Counted from the stretch's first letter, positions 44,951-53,779 are shown. The stretch: 64,000 bases of DNA from Clostridium gelidum (GCF_019977655.1 NZ_AP024849.1:227001-291000); one strand, 5' to 3'. Program-made: numbers and translations. The notes: generated from the letters alone by a model not told the origin.

Positions 44951-44979
44951 TTGACAATAGTAAAAACAGGGCGTAAAAT
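44951..44979 (+). promoter_or_regulatory. promoter of the branched-chain amino acid operon
   Basis: TTGACA at 44951-44956 and TAAAAT at 44974-44979, spaced 17 bases. Transcription would start near 44986, just before the T-box-type leader. Confidence 0.8.
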
Positions 44980-44989
44980 TTACATTAAC

Positions 44990-45274
44990 GAGAAAAGAAA
45001 ATTTAATAGGTCCTTTAGTTATTAAATGCTAAGATGGAGAAAATTATTTAGTAGAAAAGTTGCAGAGAGTCGATGGTTGGTGAGAATCGATACTTTAGCT
45101 TTAGAATTATCGCTCCTGAGCAGAATCCAGAAAGAGAAAAAAATTTCTTGAGTAAAAGATATCCGGTGTGCATCCGTTATATGCAAGGGTTTGTTAGAAC
45201 CTAGTGATATTGTATAAGGCGGAATATTATCCCACTTCTTATGATTCATATCATTAAGGGTGGATTTTTTTAAC
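44990..45274 (+). promoter_or_regulatory. T-box-type leader upstream of ilvN
   Basis: Stem I can be built from GCT (45028-45030)/AGC (45119-45121), GGAG (45036-45039)/CTCC (45113-45116), and AAAGT (45056-45060)/ACTTT (45092-45096), topped by the typical AGAGAG bulge and GGTTGGTGAGAATCG apex. AGTA (45050-45053) facing GAA (45104-45106) resembles the specifier-loop E motif; the specifier may be TTA (45107-45109, Leu) or ATC (45109-45111, Ile). Stem III is TGCAT/ATGCA at 45169-45185. The canonical T-box AAGGGTGGNACC is not in its usual place; AAGGGTGGA occurs only in the terminator 3' arm. The call is firm for stem I and weaker for the switch. Confidence 0.75.
45229..45272 (+). terminator. leader terminator (attenuator) before ilvN
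   Basis: ATCC-CAC-TTC-TTATGAT (about 45229-45246) can pair with ATCATTAA-GGGTGGAT (about 45250-45264), with small bulges, followed by seven T. An upstream AGTG near 45203-45206 could instead pair with CACT near 45233-45236, giving a competing fold. Confidence 0.6.
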
Positions 45275-45295
45275 TATTTTTAAGGGGGAGAGGCA

Positions 45296-45805
45296 ATGGA
45301 AAAGCATGTATTATCGGCTTTGGTAAAGAATTCATCTGGTGTTTTAAGCAGAGTTAGTGGATTGTTTTCAAGAAGAGGATATAACATTGACAGTTTAACT
45401 GTTGGTAGAACTGAAAATCCTTCAATTTCAAGAATGACGATTACTCTCATGGGAGATGAAAATGTATTAGAACAAGTAAAAAAACAATTGAACAAATTGG
45501 AAGATGTAGTAAGAGTTATAGATTTTAAAGCTAATGAATCAGTTTATAGAGAGCTAGTACTGATTAAAGTAAAAGCAAATGCTGAAAATAGAGCAGCAAT
45601 AAATGAAACAGTAAAGATTTTTAGAAGTAAGATAATCGATTTATCTACTGACACTTTAACAATAGAATTAACTGGGGATGAAGAGAAGATATCAGCACTA
45701 ATAAATTTGATGGAAGAATACGGAATAGAGGAATTAGTTAGAACTGGGGTTACAGCACTTCAAAGGGGAGAAAAGACTATAAAGAATTCCATTGAAAGTT
45801 ATTAG
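45296..45805 (+). CDS. ilvN: acetolactate synthase, small (regulatory) subunit
   Basis: A 169-residue protein with an N-terminal ACT domain (HVLSALVKNSSGVLSRVSGLFSRRGYNIDSLTVGRTE) and the C-terminal regulatory domain (VYRELVLIKVKANAENRAAINETVKIFRSKIIDLS). It confers valine feedback control and full activity on the large subunit encoded by ilvB in the same operon. It is the first structural gene, with GGGGGAG directly before the ATG and the T-box leader upstream. ilvH is an equally used symbol for this subunit. Confidence 0.95.
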   Translation: MEKHVLSALVKNSSGVLSRVSGLFSRRGYNIDSLTVGRTENPSISRMTITLMGDENVLEQVKKQLNKLEDVVRVIDFKANESVYRELVLIKVKANAENRAAINETVKIFRSKIIDLSTDTLTIELTGDEEKISALINLMEEYGIEELVRTGVTALQRGEKTIKNSIESY

Positions 45806-45863
45806 TGTAAGATAAATTCATGAAACAATGGCAATAAGGCAATAAAAAGGGGGAGAATAATAT

Positions 45864-47459
45864 ATGGCTCAGAATCAGGTAAAAATATTTGATTCTACTC
45901 TAAGAGATGGGGCTCAAGGTCAAGGAATTTCATTTTCATTAGAAGATAAGATTAAAATAGTGAAAGCTTTAGATGATATGCAGATTGATTATATTGAAGC
46001 TGGCAACCCTGGATCAAATCCCAAAGATATGGAATTCTTTAAAAGGCTTAAGGATGTAGAACTTAAGACGGCGAAGGTAGTGGCATTTGGATCAACTAGG
46101 AAACCTAATATTAATGCAGAAGATGATAAAAACTTAAAAGATTTATTGTCATCAGGAGCAGATACAATTGTTATCTTCGGAAAAGCATGGGATTTCCAAG
46201 TCACAGATATTATAAAAACATCATTAGATGAAAATATTGAAATGATAAAGGACACAATTAAATATTTATGCAAAAAGAAAAAAGAAGTAATTTTTGATGC
46301 AGAGCATTTTTATGATGGATATAAGGAAAATAAAGATTATGCAATAGCAACATTAAAAGCAGCAGAAGAAGCTGGAGCACAAGTAGTTGTTTTATGTGAT
46401 ACTAATGGAGGCACTTTACCTCAAGAAATATATGATATAACTAAGGTTGTAAAAGGTCAAATAACCATAGAATTAGGTATTCATGGTCATGATGATATGG
46501 GAATGGCAGTTGCAAATTCGATTATGGCAGTAGAAGCTGGATCAAGACAAGTCCAAGGAACATTTATTGGTATAGGAGAACGATGTGGTAATGCTAATTT
46601 AAGTGCAATAATACCAATATTGAAATTAAAACTTGGATATGAAATATTAAACAATAATGAACTAGTCAATTTGACAAAATCAGCTAGGTATATTGCAGAA
46701 ATATGTAATATTACATTGACAGATCAAATTCCTTTTGTGGGAAGTTCATCATTTGCTCATAAGGGTGGAATGCATATAGATGCAGTAACTAAAGCACCAA
46801 AATCATATGAGCACATAGAACCCGAACTTGTTGGTAATAAGAGAAGATTTTTAGTTTCTGAAGTTAGTGGAAAAAGCACAATATTGCAAGAAATAAAAAA
46901 GATATTCCCTAATATATCTAAAGATGATATTTCAGTTCAAAAGATTACTGATAGATTAAAAGAATTAGAATATGAAGGCTATCAATTTGAAGGGGCAGAA
47001 GGAACTGTTGAATTAGTTATAAGAAAAATTATTGGCAAATATAAACCCTTCTTTAAATTAAATCATTTTAAGATTATTGGAGAACAACCTTATGGTTCTG
47101 AAGATTTTAGTTCAACAGCAGTAATAAATATTACTGTTGACGGACAAAATGAAATGACAGCAGCAGAAGGTGAAGGTCCAGTAAATGCTCTAGATAAGGC
47201 TATCAGAAAAGCACTTGAAGTATTTTATCCAGAGCTCAAACAAGCGCGACTTGTAGATTATAAGGTTAGAGTGTTAGATTCGGAAAATGCTACAGAGGCA
47301 AAAGTAAGAGTTTTAATTGAATCAACAGACGGGATTGAGAATTGGAGTACTGTTGGGGTATCTCGAGACGTAATCCAAGCCAGTTGGATAGCACTTGTAG
47401 ATTCAATAGAATATAAATTAATAAAAGATATTGAAAAAAAAGTAAAAGCATATTTTTAA
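45864..47459 (+). CDS. cimA: (R)-citramalate synthase
   Basis: A 531-residue enzyme of the isopropylmalate/citramalate synthase family that joins pyruvate and acetyl-CoA to citramalate, opening the threonine-independent route to isoleucine. It begins IFDSTLRDGAQGQGISFSLEDKIKIVKALDD and has the metal-binding HGHDDMGMAVANS. The YIEAGNPGSNPKDMEFF stretch, KGGMHIDAV and the overall length of about 530 match the CimA branch rather than LeuA. The C-terminal LeuA_dimer domain (about 395-531) gives feedback control by an amino acid. It is followed 15 bases later by leuC. Confidence 0.88.
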   Translation: MAQNQVKIFDSTLRDGAQGQGISFSLEDKIKIVKALDDMQIDYIEAGNPGSNPKDMEFFKRLKDVELKTAKVVAFGSTRKPNINAEDDKNLKDLLSSGADTIVIFGKAWDFQVTDIIKTSLDENIEMIKDTIKYLCKKKKEVIFDAEHFYDGYKENKDYAIATLKAAEEAGAQVVVLCDTNGGTLPQEIYDITKVVKGQITIELGIHGHDDMGMAVANSIMAVEAGSRQVQGTFIGIGERCGNANLSAIIPILKLKLGYEILNNNELVNLTKSARYIAEICNITLTDQIPFVGSSSFAHKGGMHIDAVTKAPKSYEHIEPELVGNKRRFLVSEVSGKSTILQEIKKIFPNISKDDISVQKITDRLKELEYEGYQFEGAEGTVELVIRKIIGKYKPFFKLNHFKIIGEQPYGSEDFSSTAVINITVDGQNEMTAAEGEGPVNALDKAIRKALEVFYPELKQARLVDYKVRVLDSENATEAKVRVLIESTDGIENWSTVGVSRDVIQASWIALVDSIEYKLIKDIEKKVKAYF

Positions 47460-47474
47460 GGAGATGATTAAGAC

Positions 47475-48734
47475 ATGGGAATGACAATGACACAAAAAAT
47501 ATTAGCAGCACATGCAGGATTAGAAACTGTAAAGGCTGGACAATTAATCGAGGCAAATCTTGACTTAGTTTTAGGAAATGATATTACAACTCCAGTAGCT
47601 GTAAATGAATTTAAGAAATTTGGAACAGATAAGGTATTTAGCAAAAGCCAAATTGCAATAGTTCCAGATCACTTTACTCCTAATAAGGATATAAATTCAG
47701 CAGAACAAGTTAAGTATATTAGAGAATTTGCTCAAAAGATGGAAATAGAAAACTTTTTTGAAGTTGGAGAAATGGGAATAGAACATTGCTTACTTCCTGA
47801 AAAAGGATTAGTTGTTGCTGGTGATGTTGTTATAGGAGCTGACTCACATACCTGTACATACGGAGCTCTTGGAGCCTTTTCAACAGGAATTGGATCAACT
47901 GATATGGCAGCTGGTATGGCTACAGGACAATGCTGGTTTAAAGTGCCATCAGCCTTGAAGTTTGTGCTTAAGAATAAACCTGCTAAATGGGTAAGTGGAA
48001 AAGATATAATATTACACATAATTGGAATGATTGGTGTTGATGGAGCATTATACAAATCAATGGAATTTGTAGGTGATGGACTTGATTATCTTTCAATTGA
48101 TGATAGATTTACAATGGCAAATATGGCAATAGAAGCTGGTGGAAAGAATGGAATTTTCCCGGTTGATGATAAAACTGTTGAATATTTAAAAGATCATGCA
48201 ACTAGAGAATGGACTGTATATGAAGCTGATGAAGATGCAGAATATGACGAAGTATTTGAAATTGACTTAAGTACACTAAGACCAACAGTTTCATTCCCAC
48301 ATTTACCAGACAATACAAGGACAATTGACAATGTAGGTGACGTAGTGCTTGATCAAGTAGTAATTGGATCATGCACAAATGGTAGAATTACAGATTTAAG
48401 AATAGCTAGAGATATTATTAAAGGAAAGAAAGTTAAGAAAGGTCTTAGATGCATAGTCATTCCGGGAACTCAAAAGATATATTTACAAGCCTTAGAAGAA
48501 GGAATAATTAAGGATTTAGTTGAAGCTGGAGCAGTATTCTCAACACCAACTTGTGGACCATGTTTAGGTGGACATATGGGGATTTTAGCAAAAGATGAAA
48601 AAGCATTATCAACAACAAACAGAAATTTTGTAGGAAGAATGGGACATGTGGAATCAGAAGTATATCTTGCAAGTCCAGCTGTTGCAGCGGCATCTGCGTT
48701 AACTGGAAAAATAACTGACCCAGAATTAGTCTAG
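47475..48734 (+). CDS. leuC: 3-isopropylmalate dehydratase, large subunit
   Basis: A 419-residue aconitase-family protein. Cluster-binding cysteines are in GSCTNGR near residue 299 and TPTCGPCLGGHMG near 360. Other marks are MTMTQKILAAHAGLETVKAGQ and DSHTCTYGALGAFSTGIGSTDMA. With LeuD it isomerises isopropylmalate, and in a citramalate pathway also citramalate to methylmalate. Its length is typical of the archaeal/clostridial-type LeuC rather than the longer enterobacterial form. leuD starts 12 bases downstream. Confidence 0.96.
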   Translation: MGMTMTQKILAAHAGLETVKAGQLIEANLDLVLGNDITTPVAVNEFKKFGTDKVFSKSQIAIVPDHFTPNKDINSAEQVKYIREFAQKMEIENFFEVGEMGIEHCLLPEKGLVVAGDVVIGADSHTCTYGALGAFSTGIGSTDMAAGMATGQCWFKVPSALKFVLKNKPAKWVSGKDIILHIIGMIGVDGALYKSMEFVGDGLDYLSIDDRFTMANMAIEAGGKNGIFPVDDKTVEYLKDHATREWTVYEADEDAEYDEVFEIDLSTLRPTVSFPHLPDNTRTIDNVGDVVLDQVVIGSCTNGRITDLRIARDIIKGKKVKKGLRCIVIPGTQKIYLQALEEGIIKDLVEAGAVFSTPTCGPCLGGHMGILAKDEKALSTTNRNFVGRMGHVESEVYLASPAVAAASALTGKITDPELV

Positions 48735-48746
48735 GAGGTATTAGTA

Positions 48747-49235
48747 ATGAGCGTAAAAGGTAAAGTATTCAAATATGGCGATAATGTAGATACAGACGTA
48801 ATAATCCCAGCAAGATATTTAAACACATCAGATGCTAAAGAACTTGCTGCACATTGTATGGAGGATATAGATTTAGATTTTGTAAAGAATGTAAAAGATG
48901 GAGATATAATTGTTGCAAATAAAAACTTTGGGTGTGGTTCTTCAAGAGAACATGCACCACTTGCAATTAAGACAGCTGGAATTAGTTGTGTTATAGCATC
49001 AACTTTTGCAAGAATATTCTACAGAAATTCAATTAATATTGGATTGCCAATTTTAGAATGTGATGAAGCTATAAAGAATATTGATGCAGGAGATGAATTG
49101 GAAGTTAATTTTTCAACAGGTCTTATAAAGAATTTAACTAAGAATCAAGAGTATCAAGGAGAAGCATTCCCAGAATTTATGCAAAAAATCATAGATAGTG
49201 ATGGGTTAATTGGATATATAGGAAATAAAAAGTAG
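48747..49235 (+). CDS. leuD: 3-isopropylmalate dehydratase, small subunit
   Basis: A 162-residue protein with the swivel-domain motifs KYGDNVDTDVIIPARYLNTSD and NFGCGSSREHAPLAIKTAG, and FYRNSINIGLPILEC. It is the short archaeal/clostridial-type LeuD and matches the short LeuC upstream. It joins LeuC to form the active hydro-lyase. AGGAGG sits before the ATG. Confidence 0.96.
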   Translation: MSVKGKVFKYGDNVDTDVIIPARYLNTSDAKELAAHCMEDIDLDFVKNVKDGDIIVANKNFGCGSSREHAPLAIKTAGISCVIASTFARIFYRNSINIGLPILECDEAIKNIDAGDELEVNFSTGLIKNLTKNQEYQGEAFPEFMQKIIDSDGLIGYIGNKK

Positions 49236-49369
49236 AAAACAACAAATAAGCAAATTACATTAGATTTTTTCTTGATATAATTAATCAAGAAAGAGATAAT
49301 AATAAGTAAAGGCACGTTAGATAAATAAGCAATAAGAGTTAAATAAAGATAAACAGGGGGATTTTTATA

Positions 49370-50452
49370 ATGAAATGTAATATAGCTGTAATACCAGGAG
49401 ACGGAATAGGACCAGAAGTTGTAGAAGAAACAATAAAGGTTTTAAAAGTTATTGGGGAGAAGTTTGGACATAGATTTGAATATGAATATGTATTAGCAGG
49501 TGGATGTGCTATAGATAAAGAAGGAACACCACTTCCAGAAGCAACATTAGAAGCATGTAGAAAAAATGATGCAGTTTTACTTGGAGCTGTCGGTGGTCCT
49601 AAATGGGATGATCCTACTGCAAAAATAAGACCAGAACAAGCATTATTAGGACTCAGAGGAGCATTAAATCTTTATTGCAATTTAAGACCAGCAATTTTAT
49701 ATGCACCATTAAAAAATGAATCACCACTTAAAGACAGTATTGTTAAAGATGGAATAGATATTTGTATAGTAAGAGAATTAACTGGTGGTATTTATTTTGG
49801 TGAAAGAGGAATAGAAGTTATTGATGGGGTAAAGAGTGCTTATGATACTGAAAGATATAACGAAACTGAAATAACTAGAATTGTTAAAATCGGATTTGAA
49901 ACAGCAATGAAGAGAAACAAGAAGCTTACAAGTGTTGATAAAGCTAACATATTAGAAAGCTCAAGACTTTGGAGAAGTATAGTTAATGAAATGGCTAAGG
50001 ATTATCCAGAAGTTGAAGTAAATCATTTATATGTTGATAACACTGCAATGCAATTAGTTAAAGATCCAAACCAATTTGATGTAATTGTAACTTCAAATAT
50101 ATTTGGTGATATCTTATCAGATGAAGCTAGTATGGTTACAGGGTCAATTGGAATGTTACCATCAGCATCACTTGGAGATGGAACTCTAGGAATGTATGAA
50201 CCAATCCATGGAAGTGCTCCTGATATAGCAGGACAAGGAATTGCTAATCCTTTGGCAACTATTCTTTCATCTGCAATGATGCTTAGATATAGTTTTAATC
50301 TAGAAGAAGAAGCTAAATTAATTGAAAATGCAGTTCTTGCAGTACTTGAAGATGGATATAGAACTGGGGATATAATGGCTGAAGGTAAGAAAAAAGTTGG
50401 AACAGTTGAAATGGGAAGTTTAGTTCGTGAAAAATTAAAAGCAGCAAAATAG
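49370..50452 (+). CDS. leuB: 3-isopropylmalate dehydrogenase
   Basis: A 360-residue NAD-dependent oxidative decarboxylase. Signature regions are IAVIPGDGIGPEVVEETIKVL, LLGAVGGPKWDD, RELTGGIYFGERG, SVDKANILESSRLWR and the metal-binding NIFGDILSDEASMVTGSIGMLPSASLG. It converts isopropylmalate to 2-oxoisocaproate and, in the citramalate route, methylmalate to 2-oxobutyrate. A 134-base gap separates it from leuD, with GGGGGA before the ATG; a repeat element follows the gene. Confidence 0.96.
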   Translation: MKCNIAVIPGDGIGPEVVEETIKVLKVIGEKFGHRFEYEYVLAGGCAIDKEGTPLPEATLEACRKNDAVLLGAVGGPKWDDPTAKIRPEQALLGLRGALNLYCNLRPAILYAPLKNESPLKDSIVKDGIDICIVRELTGGIYFGERGIEVIDGVKSAYDTERYNETEITRIVKIGFETAMKRNKKLTSVDKANILESSRLWRSIVNEMAKDYPEVEVNHLYVDNTAMQLVKDPNQFDVIVTSNIFGDILSDEASMVTGSIGMLPSASLGDGTLGMYEPIHGSAPDIAGQGIANPLATILSSAMMLRYSFNLEEEAKLIENAVLAVLEDGYRTGDIMAEGKKKVGTVEMGSLVREKLKAAK

Positions 50453-50455
50453 TTT

Positions 50456-50591
50456 CAATTGACAGTTTACAATTAACAATGGACAATTAAGGAATAAATC
50501 ACTGTATGATTTTAAATTAGTATATTTTTATAAAAAGTTCAGAGAACTTTTTATCCCTAATTGTCAATTGTCATATGTAAATTGTTAATTG
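50456..50591. repeat. MITE-like inverted-repeat element between leuB and ilvB
   Basis: About 136 bases. The left end (CAATTGACAGTTTACAATTA from 50456) is an imperfect inverted copy of the right end (ending TGTAAATTGTTAATTG at 50591), about 38 bases each. The middle has a perfect hairpin, AAAAAGTTC (50532-50540) with GAACTTTTT (50544-50552). There is no coding capacity. Related short runs occur at 17676 and 63641. Confidence 0.6.
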
Positions 50592-50625
50592 TGAAAATCA
50601 TTTTATAAGCAAAGGAGTGAATAAA

Positions 50626-52299
50626 ATGTTATTAACGGGGGCTGAAATCTTAATAAAGTCATTACTTGATGAAGGGGTAGAGACTATATTTGGATATCCA
50701 GGTGGGGCAGTTTTAAATATATATGATGAATTATATAAATATAAGGATCAAATTCACCATGTATTAACTTGTCATGAACAAGGTGCAGCTCATGCAGCTG
50801 ATGGATATGCAAGAGCAACTGGTAAAGTTGGGGTTTGTCTTGCAACTTCAGGGCCAGGAGCAACTAATCTAGTAACGGGAATTGCTACTGCGTACATGGA
50901 TTCAATTCCTATGGTAGCCATTACAGGAAACGTGGCTCAACCATTGCTTGGAAAAGATAGTTTCCAAGAAGTTGACATAACTGGAATTACAATGCCTATA
51001 ACAAAACATAATTATATTGTAAGAGATGTTAAGGATCTTCAAAATATAATTAGAGAAGCCTTTTACATAGCAGAGGAAGGTAGACCAGGTCCAGTATTGA
51101 TAGATATTCCTAAAGATATTACTGCAAATAAAACTAAGTATACAAAGTTAATTCCTAAAGAAGTAGTTAGGAAGTCAGAATATATTACAGATATAGCATT
51201 ACAAGAAGCAGTAGACCTAATAAATCAAAGTAAAAAACCATTTATCTTTGCAGGTGGTGGTGTGGGTATATCTGAAGCAACATCAGAATTAATAAGTTTT
51301 GCAGAAAAGATAAGTGCACCTGTATCAACATCACTTATGTGTATGGCAGAATTTCCTAATGACCATGAATTATATACTGGTATGATAGGAATGCATGGAA
51401 CAAAGGCATCTAATATAGCTGCAACTAAATGTGATTTATTAATAACACTTGGAGCTAGATTTAGTGATAGAGTTATAAGTAATCAAAATCATATTAAGAA
51501 TGCAAAGATATTACAAATAGATGTTGATCCAGCAGAAATAAATAAAAATGTTAAAGTTGATACTTGCATTGTAGGAGATTTAAAGGTAGCATTAGATAAA
51601 CTACTACCATTAATTGAAGAAAAGAAAAATCAAGAATGGCTGAGCGCAATAAACAAATTAAAAGAAGACAAAAAGATACCATCAAATTGTGAAATAACTC
51701 CAGAATTACTCTTTGATAAACTAAATGAATTAAATGATGGAAGTTTTATAATATCAACTGAAGTTGGTCAACATCAAATGTGGGCAGCTCAATATTTTAA
51801 ATTTAAAGATCCAAGAACTTTCATAACTTCAGGTGGTCTTGGAACAATGGGATATGGACTTGGAGCTGCAATTGGAGCTCAAATTGGTATGCCAGGTAAG
51901 AGAGTATTTAACATTGCTGGAGATGGTAGTTTTGGAATGAATTGCAATGAATTAGTTACTGCAGTTAAAAATAAACTTCCATTAATACAAGTAGTTATGA
52001 ACAACAATTGTTTAGGAATGGTTAGACAATGGCAAACTTTCTTCTATGAAGAAAGGTATTCTGAAACAACTTTAGACAGACCAACAGATTATGTTAAACT
52101 TGCGGAGGCTTTTGGAGCTAAAGCATTTAGAATAACTAAAGAAGATGAAATTGATGATGTTTTACGAAAAGCTCTGGATTCAGACGGTCCAGTTCTTATA
52201 GATTATTTAGTAAATAGTGATAAAAAAGTTTTTCCTATGGTTGCACCTGGTGCACCCATTAATCAAATAATAAGTGAAGAAGATATCAATAATAATTAG
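50626..52299 (+). CDS. ilvB: acetolactate synthase, large (catalytic) subunit
   Basis: A 557-residue thiamine-diphosphate enzyme making acetolactate or acetohydroxybutyrate, the entry to valine, leucine and isoleucine synthesis. The catalytic Glu lies in LTCHEQGAAHAADGYARATG near residue 48, SGPGATNLVTGIATAYMDSIP follows, and the ThDP/Mg motif is GDGSFGMNCNELVTAVKNKLPL with NN at its end. I start it at ATG 50626, eight bases after AAAGGAG; a GTG at 50617 overlaps that site. The repeat element lies just upstream, inside the operon. Confidence 0.96.
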   Translation: MLLTGAEILIKSLLDEGVETIFGYPGGAVLNIYDELYKYKDQIHHVLTCHEQGAAHAADGYARATGKVGVCLATSGPGATNLVTGIATAYMDSIPMVAITGNVAQPLLGKDSFQEVDITGITMPITKHNYIVRDVKDLQNIIREAFYIAEEGRPGPVLIDIPKDITANKTKYTKLIPKEVVRKSEYITDIALQEAVDLINQSKKPFIFAGGGVGISEATSELISFAEKISAPVSTSLMCMAEFPNDHELYTGMIGMHGTKASNIAATKCDLLITLGARFSDRVISNQNHIKNAKILQIDVDPAEINKNVKVDTCIVGDLKVALDKLLPLIEEKKNQEWLSAINKLKEDKKIPSNCEITPELLFDKLNELNDGSFIISTEVGQHQMWAAQYFKFKDPRTFITSGGLGTMGYGLGAAIGAQIGMPGKRVFNIAGDGSFGMNCNELVTAVKNKLPLIQVVMNNNCLGMVRQWQTFFYEERYSETTLDRPTDYVKLAEAFGAKAFRITKEDEIDDVLRKALDSDGPVLIDYLVNSDKKVFPMVAPGAPINQIISEEDINNN

Positions 52300-52312
52300 G
52301 AGGTCATTGAAA

Positions 52313-53317
52313 ATGCCAAAAATGTATTATGAAAAGGACACAGATTTAAATTTATTAAAAGGAAAGAAGGTTGCTATAATAGGTTATGGTAGCCAAGGTC
52401 ATGCACATGCATTAAATCTTCATGAAAGTGGAATAGATGTTACTGTTGGTTTATACAATGGAAGTAAATCATGGGCTAAAGCTGAAGCAGCTGGATTAAA
52501 AGTTGCAACTGTTGCAGAAGCATCAAAAGCAGCTGATTTTATCATGATTTTATTACCAGATGAAAAACAAGGGAAAATCTATAATGAAGAAATTGCTCCA
52601 AACTTAGAAGAAGGAAATTCATTAGTATTTGCTCATGGATTTAATATTCATTATGTACAAATAGTACCACCTGCATTCGTTGATGTATTTATGGTTGCAC
52701 CAAAGGGACCAGGACATTTAGTAAGAAGAACATATACTGAAGGCGCTGGAGTACCTTGCTTAATAGCTGTACATCAAGATGCATCAGGAAAAGCAAAAGA
52801 CTATGCTTTAGCATATGCAAATGGAATTGGTGGAGCAAGAGCTGGTGTTCTTGAAACTACTTTTAAAGATGAAACAGAAACAGATTTATTCGGAGAACAA
52901 GCAGTACTTTGTGGTGGATGTGCAGAACTTATCAAAGCTGGTTTTGAAACTTTAGTAGAAGCTGGATATGCTCCAGAAAATGCTTATTTTGAATGTATGC
53001 ATGAAATGAAATTAATCGTTGATTTATTCTATCAAGGTGGATTAGGCTTAATGAGATATTCAGTATCAGATACTGCTGAATATGGAGATTACCAAGTTGG
53101 TAAGAGAATTATCACAGATGAAACTAAGAAAGAAATGAAAAAAGTTCTTGCTGAAATTCAAGATGGTACTTTTGCAAAGAACTGGTTATTAGAAAACCAA
53201 GTTGGAAGACCAAACTTCAATGCAACTAGAAGAATGGAAGCAGAGCATCCAATTGAAAAAGTTGGTAAGGAATTAAGAGGAATGATGAGCTGGATCGATA
53301 CAGCTAAAGTAGACTAG
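52313..53317 (+). CDS. ilvC: ketol-acid reductoisomerase
   Basis: A 334-residue class I enzyme converting acetolactate (or acetohydroxybutyrate) into the dihydroxy acid. The nucleotide fold is KKVAIIGYGSQGHAHALNL (residues 20-38); metal and catalytic regions are DLFGEQAVLCGG, AYFECMHEMKLIVDL and YGDYQVG. The N-terminus MPKMYYEKDTDLN matches the family, so the ATG at 52313 behind AGGAGG is chosen over one at 52274 inside ilvB. It ends the operon. The next pathway gene, ilvD, is not in the window. Confidence 0.97.
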   Translation: MPKMYYEKDTDLNLLKGKKVAIIGYGSQGHAHALNLHESGIDVTVGLYNGSKSWAKAEAAGLKVATVAEASKAADFIMILLPDEKQGKIYNEEIAPNLEEGNSLVFAHGFNIHYVQIVPPAFVDVFMVAPKGPGHLVRRTYTEGAGVPCLIAVHQDASGKAKDYALAYANGIGGARAGVLETTFKDETETDLFGEQAVLCGGCAELIKAGFETLVEAGYAPENAYFECMHEMKLIVDLFYQGGLGLMRYSVSDTAEYGDYQVGKRIITDETKKEMKKVLAEIQDGTFAKNWLLENQVGRPNFNATRRMEAEHPIEKVGKELRGMMSWIDTAKVD

Positions 53318-53342
53318 TATTTAGGAATAATAGCTACAATTT

Positions 53343-53392
53343 AAAAAGAGGGCGAGAGTTTATATTTAAATTCTCGTCTTCTTCTTTTTGAT
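53343..53392 (+). terminator. intrinsic terminator of the ilv-leu operon
   Basis: GGCGAGA near 53351-53357 pairs with TCTCGTC near 53372-53378 with one G-U pair, and flanking AAGA with TCTT; CTTCTTTTT follows. Confidence 0.8.
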
Positions 53393-53451
53393 GTATAATT
53401 TATTGCAGAGAAGTTTTTAAAGGATGAAATAATGTTAAAGTGAGGTAAGGA

Positions 53452-53706
53452 ATGAACTATATATATATTGTGGAATGTTCAGATGGGACATTCTATACAG
53501 GATGGACTAATAATTTAGAAAAAAGAATTGCTATGCATTCAAATGGGTTAGGGGCAAAATATACAAAAGGAAGAGGACCTGTAAAATTGATGCATTATGA
53601 AGAATTTGAAGATAAAAAAGATGCAATGAAAAGAGAATATGAAATAAAAAAATTAACAAGAAAGGCAAAGATAACATTAATTAGTGAGGTGCAAAAGAAT
53701 AAATAA
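53452..53706 (+). CDS. GIY-YIG domain protein (UPF0213/YhbQ type)
   Basis: An 84-residue single-domain protein: NYIYIVECSDGTFYTGWTNNLEKRIAMHS carries the paired YI...YTG motif, the catalytic-type Arg is in LEKRI, and the Glu is in MKREYEIKKLTRKAK. Stand-alone GIY-YIG proteins of this size are widespread; nuclease activity or a repair role is assumed for some but the native function is unclear. It is monocistronic, 134 bases after ilvC and downstream of that operon's terminator. GAGGTAAGG precedes the ATG. Confidence 0.92.
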   Translation: MNYIYIVECSDGTFYTGWTNNLEKRIAMHSNGLGAKYTKGRGPVKLMHYEEFEDKKDAMKREYEIKKLTRKAKITLISEVQKNK

Positions 53707-53763
53707 TCAGTAAACTAATACTAGTGCAATAAAATTTTAAACATGCATAATTAATAAAACTTA

Positions 53764-53779
53764 TTGCAAACGGTTTTAT
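53764..53779. promoter_or_regulatory. operator-like site (LacI/CcpA type), upstream copy
   Basis: TTGCAAACGGTTTTAT has the central CG and left half GCAAnCG of a LacI-family operator; the right half is degenerate. It is also 14 of 15 to the catabolite-response consensus. Confidence 0.4.

Noticed and set aside
45022..45249. Minus-strand ORF of 75 codons inside the ilvN leader
   Set aside because: It lies wholly within the T-box-type RNA structure and has no ribosome site or family similarity; the reading frame follows from the conserved RNA.
45864..47459. 2-isopropylmalate synthase (leuA)
   Set aside because: Its place among leuCDB suggests leuA, but the N-terminal motifs and length of 531 residues match the citramalate synthase branch better.
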